Both the position numbers and the translations under genes were made by a program. A stretch of DNA of 64,000 bases from Hymenopus coronatus (lineage: Eukaryota; Arthropoda; Insecta; Mantodea; Hymenopodidae): assembly GCA_030762935.1 (NCBI GenBank), contig CM060896.1, positions 8,253,501-8,317,500 of the forward strand, read 5' to 3'. The notes under the pieces were generated by a model, which saw only the letters and a list, made by a program, of their open reading frames with translations, was not told where the DNA came from and searched no databases. Shown piece by piece: positions 9,155 through 21,668 of the stretch. Each line of letters starts with the position of its first letter. The stretch's first letter is position 1.

Positions 9155-11815
9155 AATAATAGTTGCAACAAATCTCCACTTATCTTTTACATTAATATTT
9201 GTGTTATTACTTTACTGCTTCTTTTTACATTTATAAGTTAATTTGTTTTGAAGCATTTCTTAGTTGCAGTACATTTTAGGTTATTGCTTATGATGGATAT
9301 GTTGGAATATAATAATTACAGGTTTAATCTGAATTTTAATAATACTAAACATGAAATTAAGCTATATTTTAAATTACAAGAAAAAAGAAGGCATATGCTT
9401 GCAGATATACGTTTCTTAAACCTTTGTTTAAAATGTAAGGTAACTCCTATTTTTGTTAGAAAAACTGTTAAATTTGACAATAATAGTATTCATCAAAAAG
9501 CAGCAGAGAAGAAAGTAATTGAAGTTGAAAGAAGTTTACATTTTAAAAACATAAATAACATTGAATTGAAATTATATAATTTGTATCTTAAACTTATATA
9601 TATTTTAGGTAATTCAATTTGGAATGTAAATTGTTTGAAAATTTGAACTTTAGCATGAAAATTAATACAAATAAAGTAAAAAATAAATTAAATAAATGAT
9701 GCTTAAAACAAAATAAATTGAAACCAACTAAACAGAATAACCCTAAAGATAATGTAATTAACCTTTCAAATTGTAATTTCAATGAGAAGGAAATTAATTT
9801 TTTCAAAAAATATAGATGATTATGTAGCAGATATAGAAATGAAAATAATAAATTATTGGTTAAAGAAAAATGTAGTAAAATATTACAGAATTTAAATAAA
9901 AATCACCTAAAGTAAATCACAATAAACAAACTATTAAATCATTAAAAGAAAAAGATGTAATCTATACTAAAGTTGATAAAGGTAACAGCATTGTAATTTT
10001 AAATAAAATTGATTACATTAACAGAATGGAACTCTTACTTCAAATTGAAGATTACAAAAGCCTTTAAAATCGTGCATTTCAATTTATAATAAAATGCTTA
10101 ATAAAATTAAAAGTATTACAAATAAAGAAAAGTAAATTTTAAAAGTCAGTAATCCAATTTTACCTAGAATTCTTCCCAAAATTCATAAACCTGGAAATAA
10201 AATGAGACCTATTGTAAATTGCATAAATTCACCTACTTACAGCCCAGCTAAATGGTTAAATAAAAAATTGAGCAATTTTGAAAAATTTGAGAGTTTAAGT
10301 ATTAAAAATTATTTTGAGCTAGTCGAAAGGATCAGCAATACTACATTGTCTGCTAATGATAAACTTGTTTCTTTTGATGTAAGTGCTTTTTTTCCAAGCA
10401 TTCCTAGAGAAAAACTTTTGACATTTTTAAAAAAATGGTTAAATTCTATAGAACTGAATGAAGATTTAATAAATTATTTTGTTAACCTTACTAATCTTTT
10501 GTTTGGATCAAAATGTTTTCAGCTTTAATGACAAATTCTATCAACAAACTTCTGGTTCAGCAATGGGTAGTCCACTTTCACCTTTTCTTGCTGATCTTTT
10601 CATGAGCTATTTTGAAATACAGGTCACTAAAGAATTCCCTCTAATTTTTAAAACTTGGTGTAGATATGTAGGTGATATATTTGCTATTGTTCCTGATAAA
10701 CATATAAATGATGCTTTAAAACTTTTAAATTTACAAGATAAGGCTATAAAATTCACATTGGAAACTGAAAGTGATGGCTACCTCCCTTTCCTGGATTTAA
10801 AAATAATAAAAAAAGACAATAAATTGAATTTTGGAATATACAGAAAGCAAACCCACAGTGATAATTATATAAAAAATAATGGCTTTAACCCTTTTTCACA
10901 TAAATTTGCTGTTTTTAATAGTTAAATTTATAGGTTAATTAATTTACCCCTTAATAAAGATGAATTCTATAAAGAATATAAACACATTATCAACACTGCT
11001 TTAATTAATGGTTTGAATACTGATTTTATAAATAAAAAATTGAGAAGTTTAAATATCAAAAAGCTATTGAAGGTATTTCTATGCTTAAGAAAATAAAAGA
11101 TAATTACATTTTTAAAAATTTTACTTATCACCCTTGGGCAAATAAAAAATTCACAAATATTTTCAAAGAGCATGGCATAATATTGGTTCCTCAAAGTAAA
11201 TACAGTATAAAATTTTTGTTAGGCTTTTCTAAAAAGGATGAAATTTCAAAAAATAAAAAATCTGGCATTTATCAATTAAATTGTTTAAATTGTGACTTTG
11301 TTTATATTGGTAAGACTAAACATCATTTGGAAACCAGAGTTAAAGAACATTTTAGGAATATTAAATACAAACAAATTGATAAATCAGCTGTAGCAGAACA
11401 TTTTTGGAAATTTAATCATGAAATAAATCCAGATGTTAAATTATTAAAGCACTTAAATGGACGCATAGATTTAATGGTTTGGGAGAGAATATTTATATTA
11501 TAGTATAAAAATCGTGCAATAAATTTTTATTTACCTTCAATTGACTCTCTCACCAAATTTGTTTTGATTCCAGTAGTTAGCAATCCAGTAGTTAGTACAC
11601 AATCCACCTAGCAGCAGTAACCATAACAGTGTAAATAAACAACATCAAAAACCAGACCAAAAGGAAATTAATGTTGATAATGCAATAGATTTATTGCGAA
11701 ACTAGTCCAAGGATTCCAAAAAATAAGTGACGATTTGTTGCAACTATTATTTCTATCTTAATATATGTGTTATTACTTCACTGTTACTAGCTTCTTTTTA
11801 CATTTATAAATTAAA
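9155..11815 (+). mobile_element. Penelope-like element 1 (GIY-YIG type), near full length, decayed
   Basis: PLEs copy themselves with a telomerase-related reverse transcriptase and cut with a GIY-YIG nuclease. In order: N-terminal basic region (9290-9600, 'KRRHMLADIRFLNLCLKCKV'), ADKG-type motif ('YTKVDKGNSIVILNKID', about 9960), 'LPKIHKPGNKMRPIVN' (about 10175), 'SFDVSAFFPSIP', 'SGSAMGSPLSPFLADLFM', then RYVGD (10665) where RYVDD is expected, so a catalytic Asp is lost. 'LPFLDLKII' follows, and a GIY-YIG domain 'SGIYQLNC..C..VYIGKT' (11264-11320). Frameshifts (about 10500, 11080) and stops break the ORF. A direct repeat of about 50 bp (9190-9242 and 11758-11814) marks the terminal repeats. 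The 5' end also has an inverted match to 11716-11751. Confidence 0.9.
11674..11707 (+). ncRNA. Hammerhead-ribozyme-like motif in PLE 1 terminal repeat
   Basis: The order is TTGATAA (11674-11680; canonical CTGATGA), a perfect 6-bp stem II GCAATA/TATTGC with GATT loop, GAAAC (11698-11702), a self-complementary ACTAGT for a short stem III, then C, making the cleavage triplet GTC. Stem I is only partly complementary. Two core substitutions (C3 to U, G8 to A) make catalysis unlikely. PLEs are known to carry such hammerheads in their terminal repeats. Confidence 0.55.
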
Positions 11816-12830
11816 TAGTTTATTAATTTTAGTTAATCTAATTTCTGGCCAAAAAGTAAAACACTAAAAATTATGATAAAATGATTTAAAATTGAAATAA
11901 TTACCTAAAACTTAAAAACCAGAGATTCATGTTTAGGATTTTAATACTAAGGAGCATTTCATACTGCATAAAAAAAAAAGATGACATCATCAAGATCTGA
12001 GCCCTGGTGATAATTAAGCTATCCGTCGCGTCTAATGCATTTTTTATGAAAATAATTGCATCGGCATCATTTTAATGTTACTGTAGAAGAAATGTATGCT
12101 AAAAAAACTTAATATTTTAACTATTAAATGCTTCTTTATGCATTTTAGTATATGTTACAGATAGGTAAGCAATGCTCCATGCAATATAATGCTCCCAACA
12201 TAGCTTTTAAGAAATGAATTTGAATAGCAAAATAAACATCCAATCTCTTAAATCTCTTTACCTTTACAATAAAAGGTAGTAATTATTAATTTAAGAAGTT
12301 TAGGTTAAAATAGTGATTAACAAGTTGATTTGCATTGTTCATAAATATTTTGCTGCATTTTTAGGTTAAGATTAGGAACTGAGCAAGCACCTTTGAAGGT
12401 TTTAAGATCTTGCAGCATTATGTTTTCACTCCCAGAATAATTTTAATAGGATTTAACATTTGATGAAATAGCAGCTAGCAGAAAGTTATTTACCAGCTTC
12501 TCATAACAATAGAAAATAGAATGTGCTGGGAAGAGCATAACAGAAGACAGTGAGCTTGGTTTTAAAGTGGATAAATGATTTTAATTTATATTTAATAAAT
12601 TTGCTTGTTAGGTATAATCCGATAAACCAAGAGGAACAACATCCTCCCAGATAATAGAACAAGTGAATAACCTTTCTTCTCCCTATGGTTATCAGCTTAA
12701 TAAATATCTGAAATTATATAGATCATTATCACTTGTGAGTAATGATTTCCATTGAAAGATTAAGATGCAACAACTTTTATACAGAACTGAAGTAAAGCTA
12801 AACTTTGAATAAAAATGTAAGTAGCCACTT
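11816..12830. other. Gene A intron 1 segment, paralogous to gene B intron
   Basis: Non-coding. Blocks at 12300-12400 and 12630-12820 match the reverse complement of about 50880-50990 and 50640-50830 in gene B ('tttttaggttaag', 'aacaacatcctcccagata', 'ttttatacagaactgaa'). Confidence 0.7.
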
Positions 12831-13152
12831 GTTATTTATTTTACATTGTTTACAAACTGCCACAAAAAGAAAAGGGAAGCTACTTGTTAGTTTAATTGTT
12901 TTCTCACACTAGCGTTGTATAGGACAGGAGTTGGATGGGCAGAGTCAGACTGAAAAATTCAATGCCATAGCCTGAGATCTTAACCATCGATCTGTACCTG
13001 GTTGTTGTACCACTGAGCTACCATGGCAACATGCTGGCATAGTATTAAATCCTCAGTAGCTCAGTGGTAGAGCAACCAGCTAAACACCAGGAGATCCGTG
13101 GTTCAAATCCCAGCTATGGCATTGAATTGTTCAGTCTGACTCTTACCTATCC
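12831..13152. repeat. Head-to-head pair of tRNA-like (SINE) units
   Basis: The right unit (about 13048-13140, +) has a good A box tagctcagtggtagagca and B box gtggttcaaatcc, then 'tatggcattgaattgttcag'. The left unit (about 12945-13034) is the same sequence on the minus strand. The pair is flanked by AAGTAGCCACTT (12819-12830) and AAGTAGTTACTT (13153-13164), a likely 12-bp target duplication with two changes. Gene B lacks the insertion. The T-arm does not pair well, so these are not working tRNA genes. Confidence 0.7.
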
Positions 13153-13164
13153 AAGTAGTTACTT

Positions 13165-13614
13165 AATTATGCTTGATGATATAGGTATATTAAAACTTCT
13201 GAAGAATTTGTATGACAACTGGTATATTAAAAAAGTGTTACTAAATGTAAAAGCCATAAAGAAAATTAAGCAATAACATGAATACAAACCAATAACACAA
13301 AATAATAGGAAATGCAACTCTGTACCAGTTTCTCCAAACCTAAAATTGAATCTGATATGACACAGCTGTTCAGTTGTTCTTCATAAAATGTGTAACTCTT
13401 TGGGGTCACTACCTGTTCTAAGTAATTGTGCAAACTTAAAAAGTTCTCATAAGTTATGTTTTCTTGCAGTAGCTTCATATTACACTTTCTCTCCTTACCA
13501 GTGGAAACTAACAAAAGTACTTGATAGTCAGTATCTCGGTGCTGTTAATAGCAAGAAATCAAGAAGATATTACAACACAAACTTTTTATGGTCACTCAAG
13601 TTGTTTAACAGACA
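13165..13614. other. Gene A intron 1 segment, paralogous to gene B intron
   Basis: Non-coding. 'gacaactggtatattaaaaa' (13213) matches gene B at about 50590-50615 reversed; 'taattgtgcaaacttaaaaa' (13422) and 'cggtgctgtt' (13538) match 49370-49500 reversed. The piggyBac insertion of gene B has its empty counterpart here at about 13381-13404. Confidence 0.7.
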
Positions 13615-15747
13615 CAGTAAAACATCTTTTAAATGGACACTGCTGGGACCAAAAAAAAATTCCATTTAAAAGGGTTGTCCTCTAAAGAGGGATTTCAATA
13701 AATTGCAATAAAATGAAATATGAAATCAGTATATTTATCATTTTAGTACATTAAGCACGACATAAATGCAGAAAAAAACTGTACATTACAATACATGCAC
13801 TTTGTACTTGCAGAAAAACATACAGGTGTGCAGCTGATGAAGTTTATTGAACAGAAGAAGAATTAAATGCTGTAGATAAGTTTCTTCAGTAACTATACAC
13901 TCTATATTACTAAGAGATTAAGTTTTTATTTGTTTGCTTGTTAATTGAGAATGGATACATAGGAAACATTGATTATTGCAAAGAAAAATCCCTAATGTTA
14001 GTTTGCTTATGGTTTTGCAATGATATTGTCAGATTTACACCATCTTCATCTCTTCTTTCATTGTATAAGACCCTCAATGACTTAACAATGTCTAGTGCCT
14101 CTTCATTGATGGAATCCTGTACAGTTGAAGAATAACAGATGTATCTTGGCTGTCACACACTCTGTTGGAATTTCAGCATCAATATTGATGTAAATGTTTG
14201 CATCGACAGTGTAGTCAGTTTGTTAGTCATATGTATGTGGTCAAAAATTTCTGACTCCATTTCACAATTGTCGGTGCTGCCAGGAAAACCTGCTTTCAAA
14301 AAGAAACCACGGATTGTCTGTACACTTACCTTTTCCATGCGTTGAGTTTCCATGAAATGATTTGAAAAACATTCAGTTCTTTTGCAAGACTTTGGAGAAA
14401 CACTTCTTCCATATCAAGTTCTGATGTGATATATTTCAACACCAGCTGCCGGTACTTTATCTTGAAATTCTGGATCACTCTCTGGTCCAATGGCTAGGAA
14501 ACTGAGGTTATGTTCATTGAAAGTTGAATGTATGGATGCGATTTTGCATTATCTAAGAACAATAACATATTTCTTGACTATCGTATAATTTTTCTGTCAA
14601 GTTGTTCCAACCACTCTGTCATGATTTCCATGGACATCCATGCCTTTTGATTTGATTTCCAATCTATGCCAAACTTTGCCATGTCCATGTTCTTGAAGCA
14701 TCTTGGTTTTGCAGCTTTGCCTATCACAAGAGGTTCCTCCCTTTCTCCAGCCATAATTGCCCTCAACAGCACAGTAAGACGTTCTTTTGCCACTTTTTTG
14801 TGTGGAACAAGACTTTCCACTGAAACAGAGTGTTTTGTCAGGTAAAGCGCAAAAAAAAAAAGGCCAGCTTCATTGGCATTTAGAATATTTTCTACAGAAT
14901 AGCCTTGAATTATTGAAGACAATTTCCAGTTGGATACTGTGTCACTTTTGATGGTAGAGGATTCTCAGCAAATTGCTTTGAATTTAATATCATGACCTTT
15001 TCTGAATCTCTCAGGTAGAGGTAGAAGCTTTGAAATCATCAAGTACTAATTCCTTTATAAATTCTAAAGATTTTGCCTGTATCATCAGTCCTGACACAGG
15101 AACATTCTCGCTTCTTATTTTACTGATCCACTTGAGCATGACCCCACTACCACTTTGGAACTGCCTGACTCGCTGCTCATTGCCATTAAGATGCCATTCC
15201 TTCATTAGCTCTTTTTGATTTTTCACAATTTCTGCTGGCTGTGTATTACCAACTTAAACACTTCAGATAGCTGCCACACACTACACTTCTCACGTTTATG
15301 ATAGTCTATGACGTTCAACTTTTCTTTTAATGTTAAACAGTTTCTAGGAGCCATTGCATATACACTCACTTCTTGAAATAGCTCACTAAATGCATAGGTC
15401 CAAGAAAACAGTAAAAACTGACCTGGAAGTGAAACAATTGAATTCCAACACCCAACATTGCGAGTAGTACTGTTATGCTTTTCGGACATTGAAGGGGTGA
15501 GAGCATTGGTAGTCCCACTTTCTAAAAAGTATAGACTGCATCAAAAGCAAGTTAACAATACACTTGACACAAGAGGTACACTACTGATCTTTTTATATAA
15601 GTGTCTACTAAGGGAGGTTTTCTTAGAATTGTTAATGGTTTTAGCATCTCCATGGCTGTTCAATTACTAATAGATGTTATAGACTTTCACACAGGCCGAG
15701 AGTTATAGTCCGTCAACAAGGAGTGTCCGTTCAGAGGGGTTTCACTG
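13615..15747 (-). mobile_element. pogo/Tigger-family DNA transposon, decayed
   Basis: 2.1 kb. Terminal inverted repeats: the right end read on the minus strand is CAGTGAAACCCCTCTGAACG, the left end CAGTAAAACATCTTTTAAAT, both followed by GGACACT. Minus-strand frames show an N-terminal HTH ('LTLKEKLNVIDYHKREKCSV', 15350-15280), a CENP-B-like segment ('RQFQSGSGVMLKWISKIRSE', 15170-15100) and a DDE region ('NANEAGLFFFALYLTKHS' where NADETGLF is usual; 'KERLTVLLRAIMAGEREEP'; 'KPRCFKN'). Stops and frameshifts are present and the TA target duplication survives only on the right. It is dead. Gene B's intron shows the empty site. Confidence 0.9.
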
Positions 15748-16416
15748 TACAAGGAAACATTGAGATAACAAAAGAATGCCAAATAGATCTTTTGTTAAGT
15801 GTAACAAGTAACTGTAGATGCCTCCTTAAAAACATAGTTACAGAATAGCCCTGATTGTGTGATATTTTGGTAAAAATGTAATTTCTGATGCCATTTAACA
15901 ATATTTCTTAAAACTTAGGATATTAATGCATTACAATTATTATAAGGCCATTACATTAGCTACTGGTTTTCCCATCTCTGTATTATGTATTGTGAAGTAG
16001 TAAATATCTTTTGAATGTGGAATTTGGAGCTTTAACAATCTCTCCATTAGTACTTCTGATTATTCCAATCATCTTGTGAGTACAATGGAAATTTGTAATT
16101 TGAATATTCATCTGTATGCAATGTAACAGAACTTAGCTGTCTTCTCTATGAGGATTTCACAATTAATTTATGCAAAAATTACAATTACTATTATAAAATA
16201 TTACGCTCATTAAATTGTCTGAAGAAGAATTAATTAAACAACATTGATGTAATTTATATGATACATGGTATGTCTCTGAATACTCTGAAAGATTACATAA
16301 CCTGTTTTTAATGCAATGCAATCTTGTCACATATCCATGTGTTTCAGTTTTATGAACAAAATTTGGATCACTAAATGGCATTTTTAAATATTTTAAATTA
16401 CATAATTATGTTGCAG
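15748..16416. other. Gene A intron 1 end, paralogous to gene B intron
   Basis: Non-coding. Blocks such as 'attgtgaagtagtaaatat' (about 15987) and 'gtaatttgaatatt' (about 16095) match gene B 48940-49070 reversed. It ends in acceptor ATGTTGCAG. Confidence 0.75.
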
Positions 16417-16457
16417 GACTGGATGGATGAAAGCTTTCCATCAACAAAATCATCAAG
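16417..16457 (+). CDS. Gene A, 41-bp middle exon
   Basis: Encodes DWMDESFPSTKSS plus two bases of an Arg codon, spliced from TTGCAG and into AAG|GTAAGA. Phase 0 in and phase 2 out agree with both neighbouring exons. It is too short to see by ORF scanning and was identified because gene B has the same 41-bp exon (48578-48538, DWVDESFPSTESI) in the same phases. The peptide links the acidic N-terminus to the zinc-finger exon. Its own role is unknown. Confidence 0.85.
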
Positions 16458-16979
16458 GTAAGACTTTTAGCCCACAGTTAGAAGTCTCTTCTCCATAATT
16501 TCATCTTCCCATCCATATTCCTGGTTAATGTAAGTCATGGAATGTTCTCCAAAGATAGTCAGTATAGCACAGTTGCAAGTTGCATCAGTAAATATTGCCA
16601 CATTAAAAAAAACTAATATTGATATAAAATAATGTCAGTCATAAGCTTGTACAATGAAAGAAGTAACACTGTAATTTTTCAATATCCCCTCACCTGTGGC
16701 AGTGCTTTCAGTGTGGTTTGTTTTCACTATTACATGGGTTACATTCATTCATAGTGTCTTCATGGATAGCTTATTGTAATCAAGTGCCTCTCTATATATT
16801 CCCTCAGCTACATTCTAGAAACTGTTTTGGCATCAGTCACAGCTATATGGCAGAGTTGTAAGCCAATTTAGTGAGCCATGAATCAGTCTTTACTGGGGTG
16901 TTAGTGTGCAGTGACATTAGAAAGCAATCAGTTTCTATGCATTAAAGCCTTAAATGAGTTGTTTACACCAGTGAATTAA
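16458..16979. other. Gene A intron 2, start
   Basis: No gene or recognised element. Donor GTAAGA at the start. Confidence 0.5.
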
Positions 16980-19900
16980 AGACTTTGGAGTAGGATTTTT
17001 ATGTTGAAATGATGTAAAGTTTATCTGATATGAAGAAAATGGAATCTAGCATGGGAAAGACGGAAAAGGAAATACAATCTGTCATAGAGAAAATGCAGAC
17101 AGAAAGGAAAACATAAATGTCTAGATGGAAAATGAAAATTTCTATCTAAATTGATGAACAGCTGGCTAGCCTAAAGAAGACAATTTAAGAACCTGGGGGG
17201 AAGGTTGAAGATCTCACAGTAAAGATGGAAAAGATTGGTGGAATGATGAAAGACTGTGATCAATACCTTAATGCCTGGAAGAAAGAGTCGATGGCAGCAT
17301 CAAGGAACTGAACAATGTGGTGCAAAGAATGCTTGACAAAAGGCTTAAGGATATGAAGGTCGAGAGGAAAGGATGTCTACATGCATCAAGCCACCTAAAT
17401 TAGACATCAACCTTCAAAGACTTCCACCAACAGTTTGCCACAAACGCCACTCATAACATTGTCAGCAGAAGAGGATAGATAGATTATCAGCACAGGGGAT
17501 AGCCAGCCTCCAGGGATGGGTGGTAGAATGTTCCATGTCCAAAGTATTTGGGAGACCCTCTGAAACTGGTTTGGGAACCTGTGCTTTGCTGCAGCCTACA
17601 GCAAAATCAAGGCTGTAACAGTTAGATGAGACATTACAGACACATATGCAGCTGTGACTGTAATGACAACTAATGTGAGAAAGGTCTTACTGACGCAAAC
17701 TCCTAGTTGACCCTACCAACTAGCAATGACATCTTGCCTGTAGAGAATGAGGCCCTGCTGAAGTTGAAACTCAGGTGGGGCACTGTGAGCGTGCAGGTGT
17801 TCGTCGCAAGGGTGACTTAGGATGTCATACTGGGATTGAATGCTCTCGGGAGACACAAGGTGATGGTCAACATTGACTGGAGAATTTTACAACTCAGCTC
17901 AGATGAGGAGCTGCTCTGAAGCTCCAACAAACATTCGGTAATGCCTTGAATGATCTTGAAAAGATAATGTAGAGGTTTCAGTGAGAAGCGTAGTGCTGGT
18001 GAAGGCACACTTGAAAGGCCAATGTTCAAGAAACCTAGTATTGGACCAGAAGACACTACTAAATGAGTTTTGTGTTTTCTGGACAAAGTTGCCTTGCTGG
18101 GAGGAAGTATCCTTGAGAGTACTAACTAAATGAATACTGACCAGGACATCCAGACTGAGACCAAGTTAGGAAGTTGCAAGCTTTTGCAAGTGTATTGTTG
18201 TGTGATGGATGGAAGTCACTGGAGTTAGACAAGTATAATATAAGTATACTAATATATGTAATTTTAGTCGGTTCTGATTAAATTCATTTATATCTTATTG
18301 AAAATTAATTTTTATTGCTTTTTTGTAGGTTCGCTTATATCTTTACTGGACAAATTTTAACAGTTATATATTTCCTTTATTATACTTTAAATCCAACTCC
18401 TGGCTGAAAGATTTGCCAACCATCTGACAACTTCACAGCTGGAGAAGGTCCAGTGTCTATTTAGCTTATACCAGACTGTCTTCAGCGAAGGGAATCACAA
18501 TTTACAGTCGCACTGAACAAGTACTCCATAACATTGATACCAGAGATGCCTGACCTATCAAGCAACAGGCAAAATATGTTCCCCTGATGAAGCATGCAGA
18601 GATATGGGACATGCCGGAGGACATGAAATCTAGGGAATCATTGAAGAGTGCGACAGCTCCTGTGTTGTCTTGGTGAAGAGTAAGAATACTGAGCTAGGAT
18701 TTTGTATGAATTATAGAAAGGACTGTTTCCCTTTACCCCAGACAAACTTGCTGGTGCCCAGAGGTTATCAACTTTGGACCTAGATCCCATAGACAAGGAG
18801 AGGACATATTCTTGACTGGCCAAGGATGTTGGAAATGTACTGTTATGCTCTATTGCCTTTACAATGTACCAGCCATCTTCCACTGCCTCATGGAGTCACT
18901 GATGAGAGGCTTGAGTTACAATGCCTATCTATCTGGATGACATCAATGTTTTTGACAGAAACTTTGAAGAACATCCCAAGACCCAACTTTTCTACAGATG
19001 GGCCACATAGTCTTCTCAATCTGGGATGGCTAGGCACCCAGAAAAGCCTTGAGCACAGAGAGATTGGCCTCACCTGAAGTGAGAGGTGTGAAGTTTCCTG
19101 GACCTTGCAGCTACTACCATTGGTTCATCAGACATTTCTCTAACATTGCAAAACTCCTCTCTCTTCTACAGAATAGCCTTAAGTTTTAGTCAATGGCAAC
19201 AGAGAGCACATTCCAGGTGCTAAAGTCAGCACTCTGCAACCTCTTTTAGGATTTCCAAAAACCTGATGACAACTTTATTGTCAACAGTGATGTCACCATA
19301 GGTTCAGGAAGGCCAGGAGAGAGTGATAATCTTGTATAGCAAGATGCTCTCCAAAGCAGAAAAGAACACAGCATTATCCAGCAAGAGCTCCTGGCAGCAA
19401 TAAATGTGCTGGAGCACTTACACAAATACCCTTATGATGATTCATCCACTTGGGGATTAAACACTCTGTCCTCACCTGGCTTTTAGGTTTCAAAAACATG
19501 GAGGGCAACAGCTCATCGGGTCCAGAGGTTACACAACTACAACTTTACATCAGATACCATGTATTAACAATGCTGTCCAGAGGAGTGCAGCCACTGCAGT
19601 AAGTTTGAAGTGAAGTAGCACGCCAAAGTTGGTGCTCTTGTTTCAGTGGTGACTGCAGCTGGATGGACAGAATAGCAAAGGGCCTGAGAAAGGAGCAGCT
19701 GGCAAATGCTGATTTGAGGCCACTACAGGAAGAAGTGGAGACATGCACTTGGACTATCTGGGAAGGCATCACACCCAGAAGTAGTGTATAGAAGCCCAAT
19801 TAGACTCTTGAAGACCAATGAAGGATTACTGTTCAGAGTATGGGTGTCTCCTGATGGGAAGACCCAGAGAGAGCAGCTCATCCTCCCTCACATTATGGTC

Positions 19901-20163
19901 GCAGAAGGCCTAAAGGAAGTAAAAGGAGACTTTAGGAGGGGTCATTTGGGACCCAACCAAACTCTGACAATGATAACTAGTTGAGACTATCAGCAGATGC
20001 TCAGAAGTGGTACCACCAAGTGTGCAGCAAGTCATACCCACGCACCAGTAGTCAGGTCACATGTAGCAGTAATATGTGGGAGCACCTTTCAAGCACATAC
20101 TCCTTTGTAAGTAGCTTGAGCATTTCAGTCATTCCTATAAATTTTGTAACCAGGTATTTTTAA
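16980..20163 (+). mobile_element. Ty3/gypsy LTR retrotransposon relic (gag-pol)
   Basis: Read in pieces with many stops. There is a coiled-coil Gag-like stretch (17030-17350, Lys/Glu-rich), a protease end 'ARVT.DVILGLNALGRHKV' (17805-17870) and a reverse transcriptase start 'SCVVLVKSKNTELGFCMNYR' (18655-18715, the VVLVKKKDGS..F.VDYR motif). RNase H-proximal 'FPGPCSYYHWFIRHFSNIAK' (19090-19150) and 'ELLAAINVLEHL' (19385-19420) follow. The integrase zinc-binding region is 'LLKTNEGLLFRVWVSPDGKT' (19806-19865). The palm catalytic box is not clear. No LTRs were found by eye, so boundaries are approximate. Confidence 0.75.
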
Positions 20164-20895
20164 GGATTCATTAGCCATTATACAGGCTATGTTAGTATAG
20201 TAAATTCATAAAAATGAAATGAAATAAAGGAAGCATATTTAGACCATTCACATTCCAGTTGAATACTTTTAATTGATGTAGGGATAATTGTTTACGTACT
20301 GTCATTTTGAAAAATTGAACATATAAAAGAAATGATGAATTGTTGATCTTCAGGCACATGTTTCATTGCTACATTATCTAAGGTGTTCCATTGATTAACA
20401 GATTAACAAAAAAAGACATGAATGATTCTGAGTTTGAGTTGAGAGTCTCTCTGGATTGTGTTTTGGTTTGTGAATTGTTGGGTTTTAATAGCATGTGCAA
20501 AGGACTTGAGAGTTTGCTGGGAGCAGAATTGGTGAGCTGCTATGTTACATTTAGGTTCCTGTGACTGTTCTTGCTGCATTGATGAAGCTTATCCTGTGTT
20601 TGTGAAGGCTAATAGTGATTTTTGTTAAATTGGCGCTCTTTTATTTGCATATAATTAATTTGAAGACACGGATGTAAAATAAATTGTATAATGCTTAAAG
20701 ATAAAGGATGATAACTGAAATGCAACAGTACAACTAGGGGCTCAAGTACGGGAGATCAAAGGTTTAGGTGTGCTCTATGTTATCCATCTACCCCAGTACT
20801 TGCTCTACAAATTTTAACAAATGATCCAAGACTGGAACTTGAAATTTAACAAGCAGCCATCTTATAATATGAAAAATTAATCAGACTACCTTTCA
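20164..20895. other. Gene A intron 2, unassigned
   Basis: No coding signal. It may include upstream parts of the following LINE that are too decayed to read. Confidence 0.4.
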
Positions 20896-21265
20896 ATGTC
20901 TGGGAAAAAAGCAAACCTAAAAACTCAACAAAGTTTCCTTAATAAAATCAAAGAAGTCAAACATAGATTAAAACGTTCTTACTTAAAAGAAAACATACAA
21001 ACAAATATTAACCCGTTAGAACTATTTGATATTAAACGCTATCTACATTTAGCTGAATTTACAAAATCTGAAATCTCTTTGTGTGTTCTGAAACAAATAA
21101 CACTAGAAATAATAAATTTAAGATACCCTACCAATGAATGTCTACATGTTTATACTGATGGTTCTAGCTTACCAAATAACAGTGGTACTGGTGCAGGTGC
21201 AGTATGTCCTCTCTTCTATTTCTACAAAAGGTTAAGTTTAAATACTACAAATTTTGATGGAGAGA

Positions 21266-21668
21266 TTTCAGTAATAGATAGATAGTTTATTTTCAATCAT
21301 TAAGTATGAGGTATATATAGGCTGTGTCATGAGAATAAAAATTAATGGAACATTCTACATACAATAATGTTACAATACATTTAAAAATGGATAAGATTAA
21401 TCTCATTTCAGACCATAAATTTCTGAAATGCTATAAAGAGGGTTTGCCTTCAAGATTGTTTTCATCCTCCTCTTAAAGTTTAACAGTGGAAGAGTCTTAA
21501 TGTTCTGAGGTAAGGTGTTGAAAATTTTAACAGATATACATGAGAAACTGTTAGGGGTTTTACTATATTTGCATTTGTTAATGTAAATATCAGAGCATTT
21601 TCGAGTGGGATAATTATGGAAAGAAGAACATATTGAGAAAAGGTTGATATTTTTTTTATACTTCAGAG
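21266..21668 (-). mobile_element. CR1/L2-like LINE 3' end inserted in the RNase H domain
   Basis: On the minus strand it reads 'VKIFNTLPQNIKTLPLLNFK' and 'ILKANPLYSISEIYGLK', a standard non-LTR ORF2 C-terminus, followed by a 3' end with a short TAGATAGATAG tail (21275-21285 on the plus strand). It sits between the FDGEI and LQSLQNLLYH parts of the host RNase H, so it is a 5'-truncated insertion about 0.4 kb long. Confidence 0.75.

Noticed and set aside
13048..13120. tRNA gene candidate with good A and B boxes
   Set aside because: The T-arm and acceptor stems do not pair properly and the unit is one half of an inverted SINE-like insertion.
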